64,000 nt of DNA from Euwallacea fornicatus (lineage: Eukaryota > Arthropoda > Insecta > Coleoptera > Curculionidae). This document shows positions 1 to 13,052 of the stretch, in pieces (the first letter of the stretch is position 1; every line of letters begins with the position of its first letter). A program made the position numbers and the translations under genes. The stretch covers positions 3,100,001-3,164,000 of the forward strand of contig NC_089566.1 in NCBI RefSeq assembly GCF_040115645.1, in the 5' to 3' direction. The notes beneath the pieces were generated by a model. That model was not told where the DNA came from, ran no database searches, and was given only the letters and a program-made list of their open reading frames with translations.

Positions 1-510
1 CATCAGATCATAAGCACCCAGGTTAGTTTTTGCTGTTTTTGAATTGAGCTTATATTTTTACACTCCTACAGATTATGTTTTTCAAAATAATGTAAGTCTA
101 ATTACTTTTTGTCAACAAAGTCCAAATTCATAACTTTTTCCCTACGTGGAATTACAACCAAGTTCAGTTTAAGAACAGTAAAATAAAATAGCCTAATTAA
201 AATAACGTTGTTTGATCTGCCATAATTTGTGGATATAGATTAGCATCTGTGGAAGTAGACAAGCTGCAGAACGTTGGCGAATATTTTACTTTACAAGGTA
301 GCTCTAAACAATTCATTGATAAAACTCTACCTAGCAATCTATACTGTATCAAAACTAATCTATTACAGCTAGGTCGAAAAACAGGATCTCGAATTAAAAA
401 AATATATATTGATAAGCCTTCTGGCATCTAATGTTGAAAAGAAAAAATTCACACCGCATACTAGACGTTATGGGTTTATAGGATATCTTTCTACTGCTAC
501 ATATTTGTAG
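1..510. other. Nipped-B intron sequence with an unidentified open stretch
   Basis: This lies left of the first recognisable Nipped-B exon and ends in a good acceptor: a pyrimidine-rich tract then TTTGTAG at 504-510. Positions 249-431 are open on the plus strand for 60 codons (ending KKIYIDKPSGI), and a second frame continues with RYGFIGYLSTATYL up to about 510. I do not recognise either piece. They could be a decayed insert or an exon of something else. No splice signals tie them to Nipped-B. Confidence 0.4.
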
Positions 511-2252
511 CTCTAGGCGTTAAGAGATTAAGTTCAGAACTTGAAGTTCCAATGTTTGTAGGGTCTAAGCGCTCCAAAGAGGAAAATCTTAAGGAGATGA
601 ACGATGTGTCCTCAGGGATGGCTAGTACAGTCATCCAGCAATATCTCCAGGAAGTTATGAAGTGTTATTTGCATCCGAACTTGCAAGTGCGACAGCCTGC
701 TCTGAAGGTGATTCAGCTTGTGTGCAATCAAGGTCTCGTACATCCCGCAACGTTTATTCCCTATTTGATCTGTATGAGCACCGACCCCGAAAAATCAATA
801 TCGCATACCGCCGATAAAACCCTTTCTGAAATCGAAAAAAAATATCCGGGGTTTGTCCATTCGCAAGCATCTTTGGGAATTGACCTATCTCATCGTCTTC
901 AAAAAGTCATTCACAACAACGAAGTGGTTAGAGGCTACGTGGTGAAAGAGACTGGGGAATATCCGGTGGCATTAAATGGCTATTTGTATTCTTTATTAAG
1001 AAATTCCAGACAACAGAGACGTGCCTTAATCCTCAAAATAATGAAACACTTTGACGATCAAGCCGTGAGTTAATGTTTTATTTCCTCTTTTCTGAAAGAC
1101 AACTTAATTATTATTGTAGCGATCCAGTTTGTCGTGTATGTTGTACTTGGCCGACAATTTAGCTTATTTCCCTTATCAAGTGCAAGACGAAGCTCTCTTT
1201 TTGGTACACCATATAGAATTATTGGTTTCCAACTCCGGGACCAATTTACTCCAGTCTTTTAGGGAGGTAAGAATCATTGCAACAGTTAGAGAGCTTTGCA
1301 CACTTGTATTGATTGTAGGGTTTGATGACAGATGGTCAAAATAAAATTGTAACCGATACTGAAAATGGCGAGCTAAGCATCGTTGTTTCGGCACTTGACG
1401 AAGACGATGACGAAGACGCGCTTGCCGCTAGACTTCCCGAGAATGTTAGTCATTTACAGGCTTGCTTAACGGCCGCTCAAGGCTGTCTTCTGCTTTTAAT
1501 GCTTAAACAGCACATTAAGGATGTGTATGGCTTGAGTGACAGGTAAAACCAGCCTACTTTTTCCATTGTTTCATCAGTACTTAAACGTGTTTTGTGAATT
1601 ATAGCAAAATACAGTTGTATTCTCCGTCAGAAGCCGTGAAGGTTTACGAGAAAGCCATTTCACGTAGATCTAATGTCCCTTTCAATCCCAAATCAATTCT
1701 TCAGAAACTAAAAGAAGGTACTCCTCCAAATTATTTGGATGAAAACGGACGACGAGATTTAATACGGCAATACCTTGACGTAAGTCTCCTATAAACAGCT
1801 AACTTCGACAAAAGTTAAAGCAAATTTAATATGTATATTACGTTTCAGTTCAAACATCTAATGTTACAACTTGACCCAGACGATGCGGAAGAAGATGAGA
1901 ACAGAGGTATGCCCAACTTCGCGGCCAATGTAAATGCGTTGAATCCAAACGCTCCCTCTGCCATTCTTACCGAAGCTGATCAGATGATTCTTCAAAATCA
2001 TAAGGTAACGTAAGGTATGTTTACATAAATTATATAGAATAACTTTTTGCCGTGCAGGATCATTCTCCCCCTAAAGTGCCGAAAATGGTGATATCTCATA
2101 GACGATTTGAGAGTGATAGTAAACGCACACCGCGAAGTCACCGATCGTCTGAAAAAGCTAAGAAAGTGCGCCATAAGAAGAAGAGACGGAAAGTCATGAG
2201 CGACAGCGATAGTGATGAGAATGACTACAGTGATCCGGACTTTTTAGTTTAA
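511..2252 (+). CDS. Nipped-B: Nipped-B / NIPBL (SCC2) cohesin loader, C-terminal six exons (5' partial)
   Basis: Nipped-B/Scc2 loads the cohesin ring onto chromatin in the nucleus. It acts in sister cohesion, loop extrusion and gene regulation. Exons I place: 511-1064, 1120-1266, 1319-1542, 1605-1779, 1849-2004, 2058-2252, all GT-AG and in phase, giving 482 complete codons plus the stop. The Nipped-B C-terminal HEAT-repeat domain is clear: HPATFIPYLICMSTDP in exon 1, LYLADNLAYFPYQVQDE in exon 2, and LLLLMLKQHIKDVYGLSD joined to SKIQLYSPSEAVKVYEKA across exons 3 and 4, followed by IRQYLDFKHLMLQLDPDD. These match vertebrate NIPBL closely. The tail is basic then acidic (KKVRHKKKRRK, SDSDSDEND), a likely nuclear localisation signal with phosphorylation sites. 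The N-terminal part lies outside the window. The exact left edge of the first exon (511 here) is the least certain point. The family call is very secure. Confidence 0.93.
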
Positions 2253-3799
2253 GACGTATCGTGTAGTTTTGTACAGTGATTTGGTAGACATGCATATTTG
2301 ATTGTCGACCAAAACTTGGAGGCTTTTTGTTTCATTTTCCATCGTATGATTACGAGTGATAAAATGGGACCTTTAGCCACTGTTGTATACATGTTTTTTT
2401 TTGTAATTTTTTATATTAACTTCAGTCAAATTGTTTCGCTCGTATCTTTCGATTCTCGACCACAAAAATATGTCTAGTCACTTTCGTAGTCGAACCCAGT
2501 ACAGCCCAATATTAGAGTAGCTCAGTGTCGAGCAGAAGTCGCTAAAATAGTACAAATCACCTGTTTTATATATATTTGGTAAATAATTTTAGTTCTTATG
2601 TTTCCTCATGAACTGGGTGTATTTTTGTGGCAGAATTTTCTGTATTAATTCATGCGTTTATGGTTACGAGTGTCTGGTTTTCATTAATGTAATGAACGTC
2701 CAAGCCTGGAATTATTTTTCTAAATTTAGAACGATCAAGTTAATTTATATATTTTTGGTATAAAAGTAGAGACGTTCAATGTATGTATAGAAATAGCATC
2801 ACTTATGTATATGCATAATATGCATATAATCTGCAATTTGTTTTTCGTGATTCTTGTTCGAACAGAAGTAGACGAGATTCACGCGAATTCATCTAATCGC
2901 AATGGGTACCTTTAGCCCGTAAGAGAATTGTCTCTTTTCGTAAATCGGCTGTTCAACGTATATTTTCAAGTAATCTAATATACACGGTTAGTAAGAAAAA
3001 ATGAAACGACCCCAATGTTTGCCGAATAATTGAATGATAAAAAATATTTTCTATTTTTAAAGTGGACAGTTGTTGATACTTCGAGAAACCAATGGCCACA
3101 TGAAGATTTTTAATAGAACAGTCGATATATTCTGACCTTTTTGGATTTATCCACAAATTCTAAAAATATTTCGTGTTTTATTGGAACTTTTGCATTCCTA
3201 ATGTCAGCTTTCACAATCTTATTTTAACTGTTGAAAAGGGATATCTAAAGACAGATGTCAAACTGCCGTCCAATAAAATAATTAGATAATCAATAACAAG
3301 TTAAACAAATAAATATAGGAATGTAAAAACAATTTCTATAAACTTAAATCGTTAGAAGTCGTTACAACCCACATAACAAAAATGGTCATATTTGACAAAT
3401 AAACATATCTGAAACTGTTAAAATTGGTATAGGGTGTAGAACAACGAAATATTCTTAGAATTTCGAGAAAAATGCACCAGTAGATGTTCAACTTAATAAC
3501 CTTATTTTGATGTTGCTGTTCATTTTTAATAGAACTAGGGACCCAGACCTATAGATTGCGTCAAGGGAACCATTTCTAAAATATTTTTTCGTCATTCAAT
3601 ACAATAAAGTTTGCCGTATCATTTCGGCTGCGAGGTCTGAGGAGAAAGGGGAAATAAAATACTCGGGTCAAGAGTGCTGCCACACCAAAAATAACAGTTC
3701 AAACATATTAATTTATGTTAAAACAGTGACAATTCAGTCAGTTTATTGGTTGACTCTTCGAATACTTTCTTGTCGTATGACTGGAATCCTGTTTTGAAC
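2253..3799. other. Nipped-B 3' UTR and intergenic DNA
   Basis: AT-rich sequence downstream of the Nipped-B stop. Possible poly(A) hexamers AATAAA occur near 3272 and 3306. I see no coding pattern or RNA gene here. Confidence 0.5.
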
Positions 3800-4169
3800 T
3801 ATACAGGGTGGTGCTCTGGAAACTGCATAAATTAATTACAAAAGAACTATAAATAGGAAATTTCTTCAAATTTTGCTCGGATCGCTGATGTTAACCGGGC
3901 AGCTGCCAAACTCACCGAAATTTACATGACTTAAGTAAACCTTTGAAATATTTTTAAATTTAGAGATGGTTTCAAAAATGCACAAACAATTCTATTTTAA
4001 ACCAGCAAGTTGACTTCTACTTCTGGTATAACCGAAAGTACTGCTGTCTTTAAAATATTTTAGTAATTTTTGCCCCATCAACTTTACATCATGCCAAAAT
4101 TTCAGATTATTCCTAATTATAGTACTTTCATAATTGACCAATTCATTTCTCGTAGAACTACCCTGTATA
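3800..4169. mobile_element. Small non-autonomous inverted-repeat element, about 370 bp
   Basis: The left end reads TATACAGGGTGGTGCTCT and the right end, reverse complemented, reads ATACAGGGTAGTTCTACG. The match covers roughly the outer 16 bases. The interior has no coding capacity. The ACAGGGTG terminus recurs across the window. This looks like a MITE of a Tc1/mariner-type family, assigned from its ends only. Confidence 0.55.
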
Positions 4170-4177
4170 CATGTATG

Positions 4178-4548
4178 TAAACTGCTGGACAAATAATTAC
4201 TCGGATTAACATATATATATCAAAATAACGAACAAATATGCGTATTGACGTTCCTTGATAGCAGACCAAAATGCAACAATGGTAACGGATTTTAACAACG
4301 TAGGCAAATTTACGAAAAGAGGGGTGATATTAAAAACGATAAGTCTTGTCAAGGACTATCGTCAAATGAAACTACAAAAATGCAGTCATCAGGTAAATCA
4401 CGAAAAAGCGCTCAACGATAACTTCTTATTATACTATATTACTTGTAACAGATGTTCAATACTTTACACTTCTGCGCATTTTAAATATATTACACGTGAA
4501 AATTAATTCAAAACTATGTTTATCTCATTTATTTTGTCCAGCAGTTTA
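4178..4548. mobile_element. Second small inverted-repeat element, mariner/Tc1-like ends
   Basis: TAAACTGCTGGACAAATAAT near 4178 is matched in inverse at 4531-4548 (reverse complement TAAACTGCTGGACAAAATAA). Ends of the type CTGCTGGACAAAA are typical of Tc1/mariner elements. The 371-bp length implies a non-autonomous deletion product. It starts about 9 bp after the preceding element, so the two form a pair of insertions. Confidence 0.6.
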
Positions 4549-7322
4549 GATAGCTATGTAAATAGTATACGTTATAAAGATTTTCATCCCAGGAAATGCG
4601 TTGAACACGTGTCAGTCATAAAAAATCTTCATTAAGCTCACATATTTGCTTCTCACTTTAAGAAAGATACAATTTAATAACATATTTTATTTTTACTTTG
4701 AAAGTAAAATTTCTGCGGGTAGAATATTAGTAAAAATTATATTCAATTTTGGCTGTGATTCATTGAATCTTACGGGGTTGATAGGTCACAGCCAAGTGAT
4801 GGTAATTCAAAAATCCGTAAAACTAAATGTGCTTAAATTTTGTATTAATGAAAATTGAGGCTGGGATCTACACTATTCCAAAAAATTGACGCACCACCAA
4901 AAAATAGTCATATGTTTGAGGTAAATTTATTTTTTAACTAGTTCAATTTCAATTATCTGTTTTATATAATAGTTTGTACCTTTCCAGCAACTCTATTAAA
5001 GCTTTTTAAAGAAGTTAACGTAGTTAAAATGGCTCTCTGGAATTCAAGAATTGTAACAGCAACTTTAATAAGTGAATACTTTATATTTTTATTACTTACT
5101 TCACATTCATCATATCTACTTCAGCGTAAACGCTAAAAGTTCCAATTTTAATCTGTTCGTAATATTTCAGCATGAATCATAAACATAAGACTAGTTCTTG
5201 GTGTATTGACAAATGACACTGGGCTATTTGATAAAACTCTTTATTCACTGTAATCATACTATTTATATAAGCGAATACAGCTCTTGGAGGAATTTTCTAT
5301 TTATGAAATCGCTAATTGTGTGATCAGCTCGATCAGTATCCAGTCCCTGAGATTGAGCCTACTTATGTGGGAGAAATGGCTTCCTATTGTTATAAGCTGT
5401 TCTATTTTAGATATTCCGTATTCTAATAATTTTAATACAGCGTTTTTTTATTAGTTTATATTCTGTTTTTGTTATTTTTTTTGGCGAAGATTGCCATTTT
5501 TATTTTTGGTTAAGTCTTCTTATTTGTTCGCTTAAAATTGTTCTCCTTTCTGATTGGATTAATAAAACGGCACATTGTGAACCAGGGATGTTGTTCATTT
5601 TGAAAGGTGTTCATATGCGATCAAAGCGCCGAGTCTGGTACATTTCTGAACCCAGCCCAGTTTACACCAGATTATTCCTCATTGTTTTAGTGATTTAATC
5701 GTGAGCTATTAGCGAAAATGTAATAATACGTGCGAACGTTTTAATGAGCTGTTAAGGTATATTGTAAATTGAGGTCTTTAGCTATGTATATTTGGTCAAA
5801 CAGACAGTCGTCATTTACAGTTTTCCATATGGTTAAACTCCCAATTTGTATTTAAATAAATTTATATTTCTAAGAATTATTGTTTATTTATATATATTTT
5901 ACAACCACCAAAAGCAACCTAAAAAATATCTACCAATAAAAAAGATGGTAGCTCCAATTATTTAATTTTCCTTTTAACAGTTGCAATCCATTAGTTACAG
6001 CATTAAAATTATACTTAACTTTAACTTAAAACATACAGGGTGATCAGAAGGAATGGCCCAACACTAAACTGAAAATATTAAATATCAGAATACTGTAAAA
6101 ATGGCGAATAACGTCGGTTACAACAAATCGCATATAGCGACAGAAATTCGAATTTTTGGTTGGATTTGCATTTACCCCATTATAAAAGTCACTTTTAACG
6201 GCCGCAAAAAGATATTTTTAGTGATTTTCTAGCCTAGTATAACGACGCTATAAAATATAGTATAGTAATTGTGGTATAAAATAGACTCTGCCGGCATTCT
6301 TTGAAAAGTCATTTGAAGGTATTCGATATTTTTTAACAAAGCAGTGCCTTTAGCGGCTCTATAAACAAATCCTCGGATTTTTTTTTAATTTACATTGATA
6401 TACCTATGTGATTTATATGTAAAGCTACTAAAACAAACACCGTTTTTTTTTAATGGATTTCCGTTTCTTTTTACGAAGTTTCTAATTATTTAATTAGAAC
6501 TCCGCAATACTATCAAATTTAAATTGCAATTACCATGAATGAAGGTTCGGAAAAACTTACTCCTGAGTCATAAGCATGAGCATGAGTTGGAATTTTATGT
6601 AAATGTTCCGAATCTTGCTATGAATACACAAAAGATTAATTTCTTTGAACCACTTACAGGCACTAAGCAATTAAAACTGCGACAAAGAGTTTTGTTAATT
6701 TAAGCCATAGAGTCTGAGTTTTTTATTAGTCGATATTTTCATTTATGTTTTGTGTCGGTAAATGGCGCAAAGTAATTAATTTTTTATGAATGTAGAGATT
6801 AGAAATTATAGAGAAACAGGATATTCCACTTACAATGTATTGTGGTTGAGCTCAACGTGGCTTATACTAATGTCACTGGTTTAAGGGATACGACATATTC
6901 AAAGTTTAATTTTGTGGCCCAAATTTTTCAATGATTAAGAAAGTTCAAATCAAATGTTGGAAGTATCTATCACCTACCCCGATGCATTTTAAAATACACT
7001 GTCTTAAATGCCTTCGAATGTTAAACAAAATTTCCCTATTATTTTTAAATGTATTCATGGCTTTTTTTATTGTCTGCCACAATTGCTTAAGAGAATGAAC
7101 TTCTTACTGATAAACTAAATTCTTCGAATTTGACTATACGGGGACGTCCAGAGGGTTCAACAGGATGATTGATGTAAAGAGGAAGCGGAATTGTCTTGTC
7201 TATCTTGTTAAGCAAAGTGATTTTAGTATAGTAGAGTTGTGGGAAACCTAAACATATTTAACGTTACATTACAAAAACTGAACTTATAATAATTATTACA
7301 ATTCCCATTTATCAAGTAAAAA
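4549..7322. other. Intergenic DNA with repeat ends, no gene seen
   Basis: AT-rich sequence with no recognisable ORF or RNA gene. A single ATACAGGGTGATCAGAAGG end at about 6036 marks another fragment of the ACAGGGTG repeat group. I found no inverted partner for it. Confidence 0.5.
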
Positions 7323-9415
7323 TTAAATTTTATTGAAGGGCATGTAGTTATCTGGTAAATCCACCAACTTTAAACTTTCAATCCACAATCTTTTGGCGTC
7401 TTCTTTATTTCGCGCTGCTTTACTAGGTTTTTTAAGAACACAATCCGCGTAGTACAAACCAGATTCTGTTGCGCATTTTTCGTCTACTGAGCAATAAATT
7501 GTGGTTTGAGCCCCTTGTTCCGGGGTTTTTATGGCCCATTGACAAAGGTCCCATAGATAAACGAGAAAAGCTCCATAAGTATCTTTCAAATGTCGGCCTA
7601 ATTCTGTTTTGATTACTCCAGGGTGTAGGCTGTACACGGTTATATGGTTCATATTCGCTTCTAAAAAGAAAAACAAACGAATTAGCTAAAAACCAAATCT
7701 GGAGCAACGTCGTTAAGTGATAGAATAAGAAAAGTTGTTGAAGTAACGTTTTTAGAACTCTCATACTACGGTCGTTTTCTCAATTGCTTGACAAAACTAG
7801 TGTTAACCTGTTCGACACGGTGGAAAACAAAATATAATCGTTCGATATTTTGGTAATCAATCGAAATTCATAAGCAACCGTGGTGTCACCGTAAAGCGTT
7901 ACGCCGCGCTTTTACAATATTTTCCTATTTTGTGGATTGAATTTAATCACTATGGCAAAGACAAAAATTCCTCTTCGTTATTGAATCAATCTATTAATTA
8001 CTAAAATTTTCAACCTAATCTGCATTCTACTAGGGAATTTAATAACATTATTTTGACATAAGAGTATAAACCAACTCTACCTACCTGCCAATTGTCTTGC
8101 TAATTCCATGGTAAATAGTATATTTGCCAATTTACTCTGAGCATAAGCTTTTAGAGCACTGTAAGGTTTATTATTCCAGTTCAGATCATTGAAGTCAATT
8201 GTACCTCCTAGAAACAGCTTATACAGTGATTAAATCTATATTGTACAAATTGATAAAAACAAGGATTTACTTTCATGTGCCCTTGATGATACATTAACAA
8301 TCCTTGCTGAAGGGCTTTGAGCAATTTTTGGCAAAAGTAACAGAGTGAATAGAAAATGGCCTAAATGGTTGGTGCCAAACTGCATTTCAAATCTATCTTC
8401 AGTACGGCTCTCTGGACATGTCATTACTCCAGCATTGTTAATCAGTAGGTCAATTTTATTTTCTTGATCCATGATAATTTTAGCACAATTTTTCACTGAT
8501 TTAAGACTTGATAAATCTAATTCTGTAACTACCAGTTCTCCTAGGTTTTGCTTTGATTTGCATGAATCTTTGATGTCATTAGCTGCTGCTGTTGCTTTCG
8601 TTTTGTTTCTGCAGGCCATTATGACCTTTGCTCCTATGGAAATGGGAAATTGCACATTTAATCACAATGTAATGAATACATGACATGGCAACTAAAGCGA
8701 CTAATAATTACTTTGCTGTCCTACAAAATATTTGATGGTCTAATGACTAAAAACTAGTGACTAATGATGTAAAATTTAATTTGATACAGGATAATAAAGC
8801 AAAGTACTATAAGGGCAAAACTTCTGTCAAGCATCTGCTATGGTATGACTTTTTAAGTTTCTACCCCTTCTGATTCTTCTACAACAGGAGACGAAGAAAG
8901 CAACATGCAGTCTTTAGTAATAAGCAATGTAACACCAATTGTCTAACTGTACCTTAATGAGGAAGAGACCACAAACAAGTTTTGTGTGAATGTTCAGCAA
9001 TTGCCACATAAAATAATTAGCTATTCAGCACAACAGAATAGCCAAAAAAGCTGAACATGTCACTTCAAGTAGTGGTCAGGTTTGTGAGAGATATGAAAGT
9101 ACTGAAACATAATCTGTATGCTACAGTGGCCCACAATCAATCTCAGGTTGCAATGGAGAACTGGGAGGAGTATATCAATATTTACAGCCGAGATTTCTTA
9201 CAATGTGATTTTAGAATACAACATACCTACATAATAAATTTCCAAACCATAAAATGACGAACTGCGTAATCAGATAGGTACTGAAAAGGCCACTTACCTC
9301 TCTCGAAAAAATCTTTAGCTGTAACTTTACCGATACCTGTATTACAGCCTGTAATAATAGCTATTTTGCCATCTAATCGAACTGTGGATGTACATACACC
9401 ACTGAAGAATGCCAT
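7323..9415 (-). CDS. Short-chain dehydrogenase/reductase, retinol dehydrogenase 11-14-like
   Basis: NAD(P)H-dependent oxidoreductase of the classical SDR superfamily. Relatives interconvert retinal or other lipid aldehydes and alcohols, usually at ER or other membranes; the insect substrate cannot be read from sequence. Exons on the minus strand: 9415-9298, 8633-8271, 8207-8085, 7660-7323, all GT-AG, 942 nt and 313 aa, which is normal for the family. The cofactor motif TGCNTGIG lies at residues 22-29, NNAG at 105-108, the catalytic Ser in VNVSSRAHE at about 155, and Tyr182/Lys186 in AYAQSKLAN (YxxxK). HPGVIKTELGRHL follows in the last exon. The first residues (MAFFSGVCTSTVRLDGK) give only a short lead, with no strong membrane anchor. 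The stop overlaps an AATAAA hexamer. The family call is secure; the ortholog (RDH11, 12, 13 or 14) is not resolved. Confidence 0.93.
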
Positions 9416-10819
9416 CTTGTCCCACTTCTCCGTAAGATTTCAACCAGCGTCTTTCTTGTCTATACCTCAAAACCCAAATGAATGAAAAACATTGTTGCCT
9501 ATGTGTTACGCCTACGCACACGTATATATTCACGTGTAAACTTTCTACTTTAAATCCTTGAACGTCTGTCGAATTGATAGTACATATACGTTTAGGTGAG
9601 GGGGGGTAAATATTCAAATAATAGACAGAAATAAAATATGCATATCTTCTGTTAACTGGACTACCAGATCAATATTGATAATGAGAATCTATACGTATGT
9701 GTATAAAGATGGTGATATGACTGTATGTCTTTGAGTTGACATTTCTTACAGTTTTACCACTAGTAGAGTTGTTACAATATATATTAATGATTTCGCTGGG
9801 TTTCGTAAAACTATAAACAGTTTTCGTGATTTAGATTTTGTTTTCCTGGTGTTTTATTTATAAATTAATATTTTTTCATTCCCTGATTTTTGACCTACTT
9901 GTGGTATACCGGCTTTTTTGGTTTGAATCCAAAAATATAAAATTTTTGAGACGCTACTGGTAATGTTTAACGTTGACCTTATATTTATTTGATTTTTAAA
10001 TTGAATTTAAATTATATTTATAATTAATTGCTACTTAATATTTTATTATGCACACACGTCACAACGTTTTATTGAACCTATTTAAAAAAATACGCTTTTA
10101 GTTGGTAGCCAAATTCTGACTGTAATTATTCTCTTGAATATAATGTTATAGAAACACAGAGAAAACATAGGACACTGTTATTGGAGAATACTTTTTTTTT
10201 CTGTATGTAATGAAAAAATGAACTTCATAAAAGTTGCTTATGTTGAGCAGTATTACTAACCGATGTATCATTACTACTGCCAATACTTAATTCATAGCAT
10301 ATTTAAGACTAACTTTAATCATAATAATTTGTAATTTTGACATTATCAACACTTTTAACAAATGTAATAGCCATCTTTGTTTTGTTACAGATAAATCAAC
10401 AAATTTGCACTTATACATTGTGTTTTATAATTTGAAGTGAAGTCTTGAATTTAATTTCAAAAATTGGGTATTCAAGAAACCATAAATTCTTGAAAACACA
10501 CATAATACTGACAATTAAATTTTACAAAAATTTGCTCAAATTGTATCAAAGCACTCATTAATCCATTAGCGATGCTGCCAGTTGTGCGTTTGTAGCGTGA
10601 TTATTCGAAAATACAGATTTCTTTTTGTTTTTTTTAAGACCTTTAGCAACCAAAACAAACAAATAAGAATTATGTAGTTTATTTAATTAAAGGGATTATT
10701 GTGATGTGATAGCAAGCAACACTGTTTTCAACAAATTTACACTTAAATAAATTTATTGAGTATTAGAAAATAGTGACAATTCTAATATCTTCTCTTTTAC
10801 ACTGTTTTTAGAGGCCAAA
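9416..10819. promoter_or_regulatory. Shared upstream region between the dehydrogenase and BORCS8
   Basis: This 1.4-kb gap separates two divergently transcribed genes, so it must hold both promoters. A CTCTTTTACACTGTTTTTAG acceptor at 10792-10811, nine bases before the BORCS8 ATG, suggests a 5' UTR intron and a start site farther upstream, perhaps near the slightly less AT-rich patch at 10560-10600. No TATA box stands out. The division between the two promoters is inferred. Confidence 0.45.
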
Positions 10820-11468
10820 ATGTCATACAATGTTGATTCAGATCTGGAGATAATGGTGCGAAAAGGTAATAAGCAACCAAATATATTCTATACCAGCACT
10901 ATTTACAACAATCTCCTTACAGCCACTGAAAGAATCTCTGAGAATATGCATATAGTAGCAAATGAGCCATCTCTGGCATTTTATAGACTGCAGCAACATG
11001 TACGAAAAGCAATAAATCCAATGGTGGATCTTCGATCAGAAGTGAACAAGTTACATGCAGAATTACAAGGACGATGTTATGATATGGAATATGCAGCAGG
11101 GTAAGTTATCTATTGCAATTTTTATGGATGTAATAATTTTCTGTTTTGCACCTAGAGCTTTAGCCACATTGTATTTGAAATGAGCTATCTTCCTTTTTTT
11201 TTCTAGAGCCCTTAAATCAATGAACAATGCAGATGAAAGTTTTGCAAACATACGTGAAAACTTAAAAAATGCTATCTTCCTAAAGCAACAACTCAAATAT
11301 GAAGAATCAAGAAGAAAGAAAGTTGATTCAAGTTCTGTGTATAAGAGACTGTCTGCACATATTACACTCGACTTGCCCGAACTTCCAGAACTTTCAGATG
11401 TAGTAAGAGAAACTGCTAATCGAGTAGAGAGTATTATGAATAAAGCTACTCATTCAAGCACAAGTTAA
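10820..11468 (+). CDS. BORCS8: BLOC-1-related complex subunit 8 (BORCS8/MEF2BNB)
   Basis: A subunit of BORC, which recruits the GTPase Arl8 to lysosomes and couples them to kinesin for movement to the cell periphery. Exons 10820-11100 and 11207-11468 join through GTAAGT and TTTTTTTCTAG in phase, giving 180 aa. The diagnostic block is VANEPSLAFYRLQQHVRKA at residues 46-64, followed by YDMEYAAGALKSMNNAD and NIRENLKNAIFLKQQL, matching the vertebrate protein in order and spacing. The helices are amphipathic, as expected for a coiled-coil complex subunit. The protein has about 45 residues before the conserved core and a C-terminal extension (ITLDLPELPELSDVVRE), so it is longer than the human protein of about 119 residues. 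A 5' UTR intron is likely. The name rests on clear similarity of the core. Confidence 0.9.
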
Positions 11469-13052
11469 TTAATACATTAAAGGTTAATTAAAACTATGTA
11501 TATGAGAATTGGTCCTTAAGCTAAGTAGAAACAGTAATTTATTATTTCTTAAATAATGTGATACTATAATATTGCCATATTTCAGACATGCTTTTGAAGC
11601 ATGAATTTTGTATATTTGCATTATATGAGGCAAGGCTTGATGTAGACTACTTCATAACTTTTATAAATATTCCAGAATTTAAATTTTATCACTCTAACAA
11701 ACCTAGACAAGACAAAAGTTTTTTTTTATTACATAAGATCTGAATGTTGATGACGGGAAGTATCAGTGTGTTTTATAAACATATTTGATCTGGACATTTA
11801 ATGTTCCTAGTTCAATTTTTTTAACTCTAGTATGTCGTGTAGTGAACTTGGATGTATGAAGCTTATGTTAGTGTTATCCCAAGAGCTATACCATATTGTT
11901 TTGTGAATATAATCATAACAGTAGATTTGCCTGGAAAGTCTTTTTAAGAAGAATTTTTAACGTTTTTAATATGTATCAGGTAGGTAAAGTTGCGTAAGAG
12001 TTTGTCAAATAAATGAAAAACGTTGCTTAATGCGATATAGAGGTAGAAAATTTTGACTACCTGTAAAATAGACAGAATAACTATATATTGCATATCTAAA
12101 AGGAACTAACCGCTAAAGTAGCAAAATTGATTTAATAGAAATGAACACTCGGCTTATTTATTTTGTAAGTACGATAAAATATCTATAAGGAGACCACTAC
12201 TTTGCGGAAATCAATACAGTCACATTGCAAAAACTTATTCCGTAAAATTTCTAGCAATTTGAAACATGCAAAAGATTTTGGAGATATATGCAAAAATGTG
12301 TTTTTTCTAGATAAGCAATAGAAAATTATCGATCGTTTGCTACTTTATTTCCAATGCTTTTCATTAATTTTTAATAAAAATACGATAAAACAGGATAAGT
12401 ACATATAATGATTGTGTTTTTTTGAAGTGTTATTTATTAACTAAATAAAGTGCAACTCAGTTTGACCTAGATATGACAACATTTTAATCTCTTCTCGTAA
12501 TAAATCACGAATTTTATAGAATACAACAGGTAATTATTGAAATTTTAACTGTGACCTTTAGCACCCACGTTTAGACTTTTAATATCTGATAAACTATGTC
12601 ATTATATTCGAAAAAATACGCAACCTTCATGAAATTCATTTTTTGGAGTGTACGGAAATATCACTTAATACTACAAAAGTCCCAAAAAATATAAAATGTA
12701 AAAAGCACAATGAGATGTTAATAGATGAGTAGATACTGAAGGTTAATGTGATCTGTTCGAGCGGAACATTTCAGATGATGAGAAGTTGCACGTTATACGC
12801 GACTTCCGTTACCTCTAATATATGAGAAACACTGTAATCTGGGGTTTTCCCTAAAATTGGGATCAATAAAACCTTCGACTAAATCTTGAAAATATTGTCA
12901 AGATCAACCACACCGACTTCCGCAAGTGGGGATGTGGGTATCCATTCAATGCGATATACCATATATATATATATACTTGTTTACAGCACATTTATTATCA
13001 AAAAACGTCTGAAGAAAATCTTTCACAACTCGAGTCACGTTTTTGTAGTATC
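11469..13052. other. BORCS8 3' UTR, then upstream region of the secreted-protein gene
   Basis: AT-rich non-coding DNA. AATAAA near 12008 is a possible BORCS8 poly(A) signal. A TA dinucleotide run at about 12960-12976, some 80-90 bp before the next ATG, could serve as a TATA-like element for that gene. It could also be plain low-complexity sequence. Confidence 0.4.

Noticed and set aside
7432..7764. Long minus-strand ORF overlapping the last dehydrogenase exon
   Set aside because: It is an out-of-frame shadow of the real exon and crosses its acceptor.
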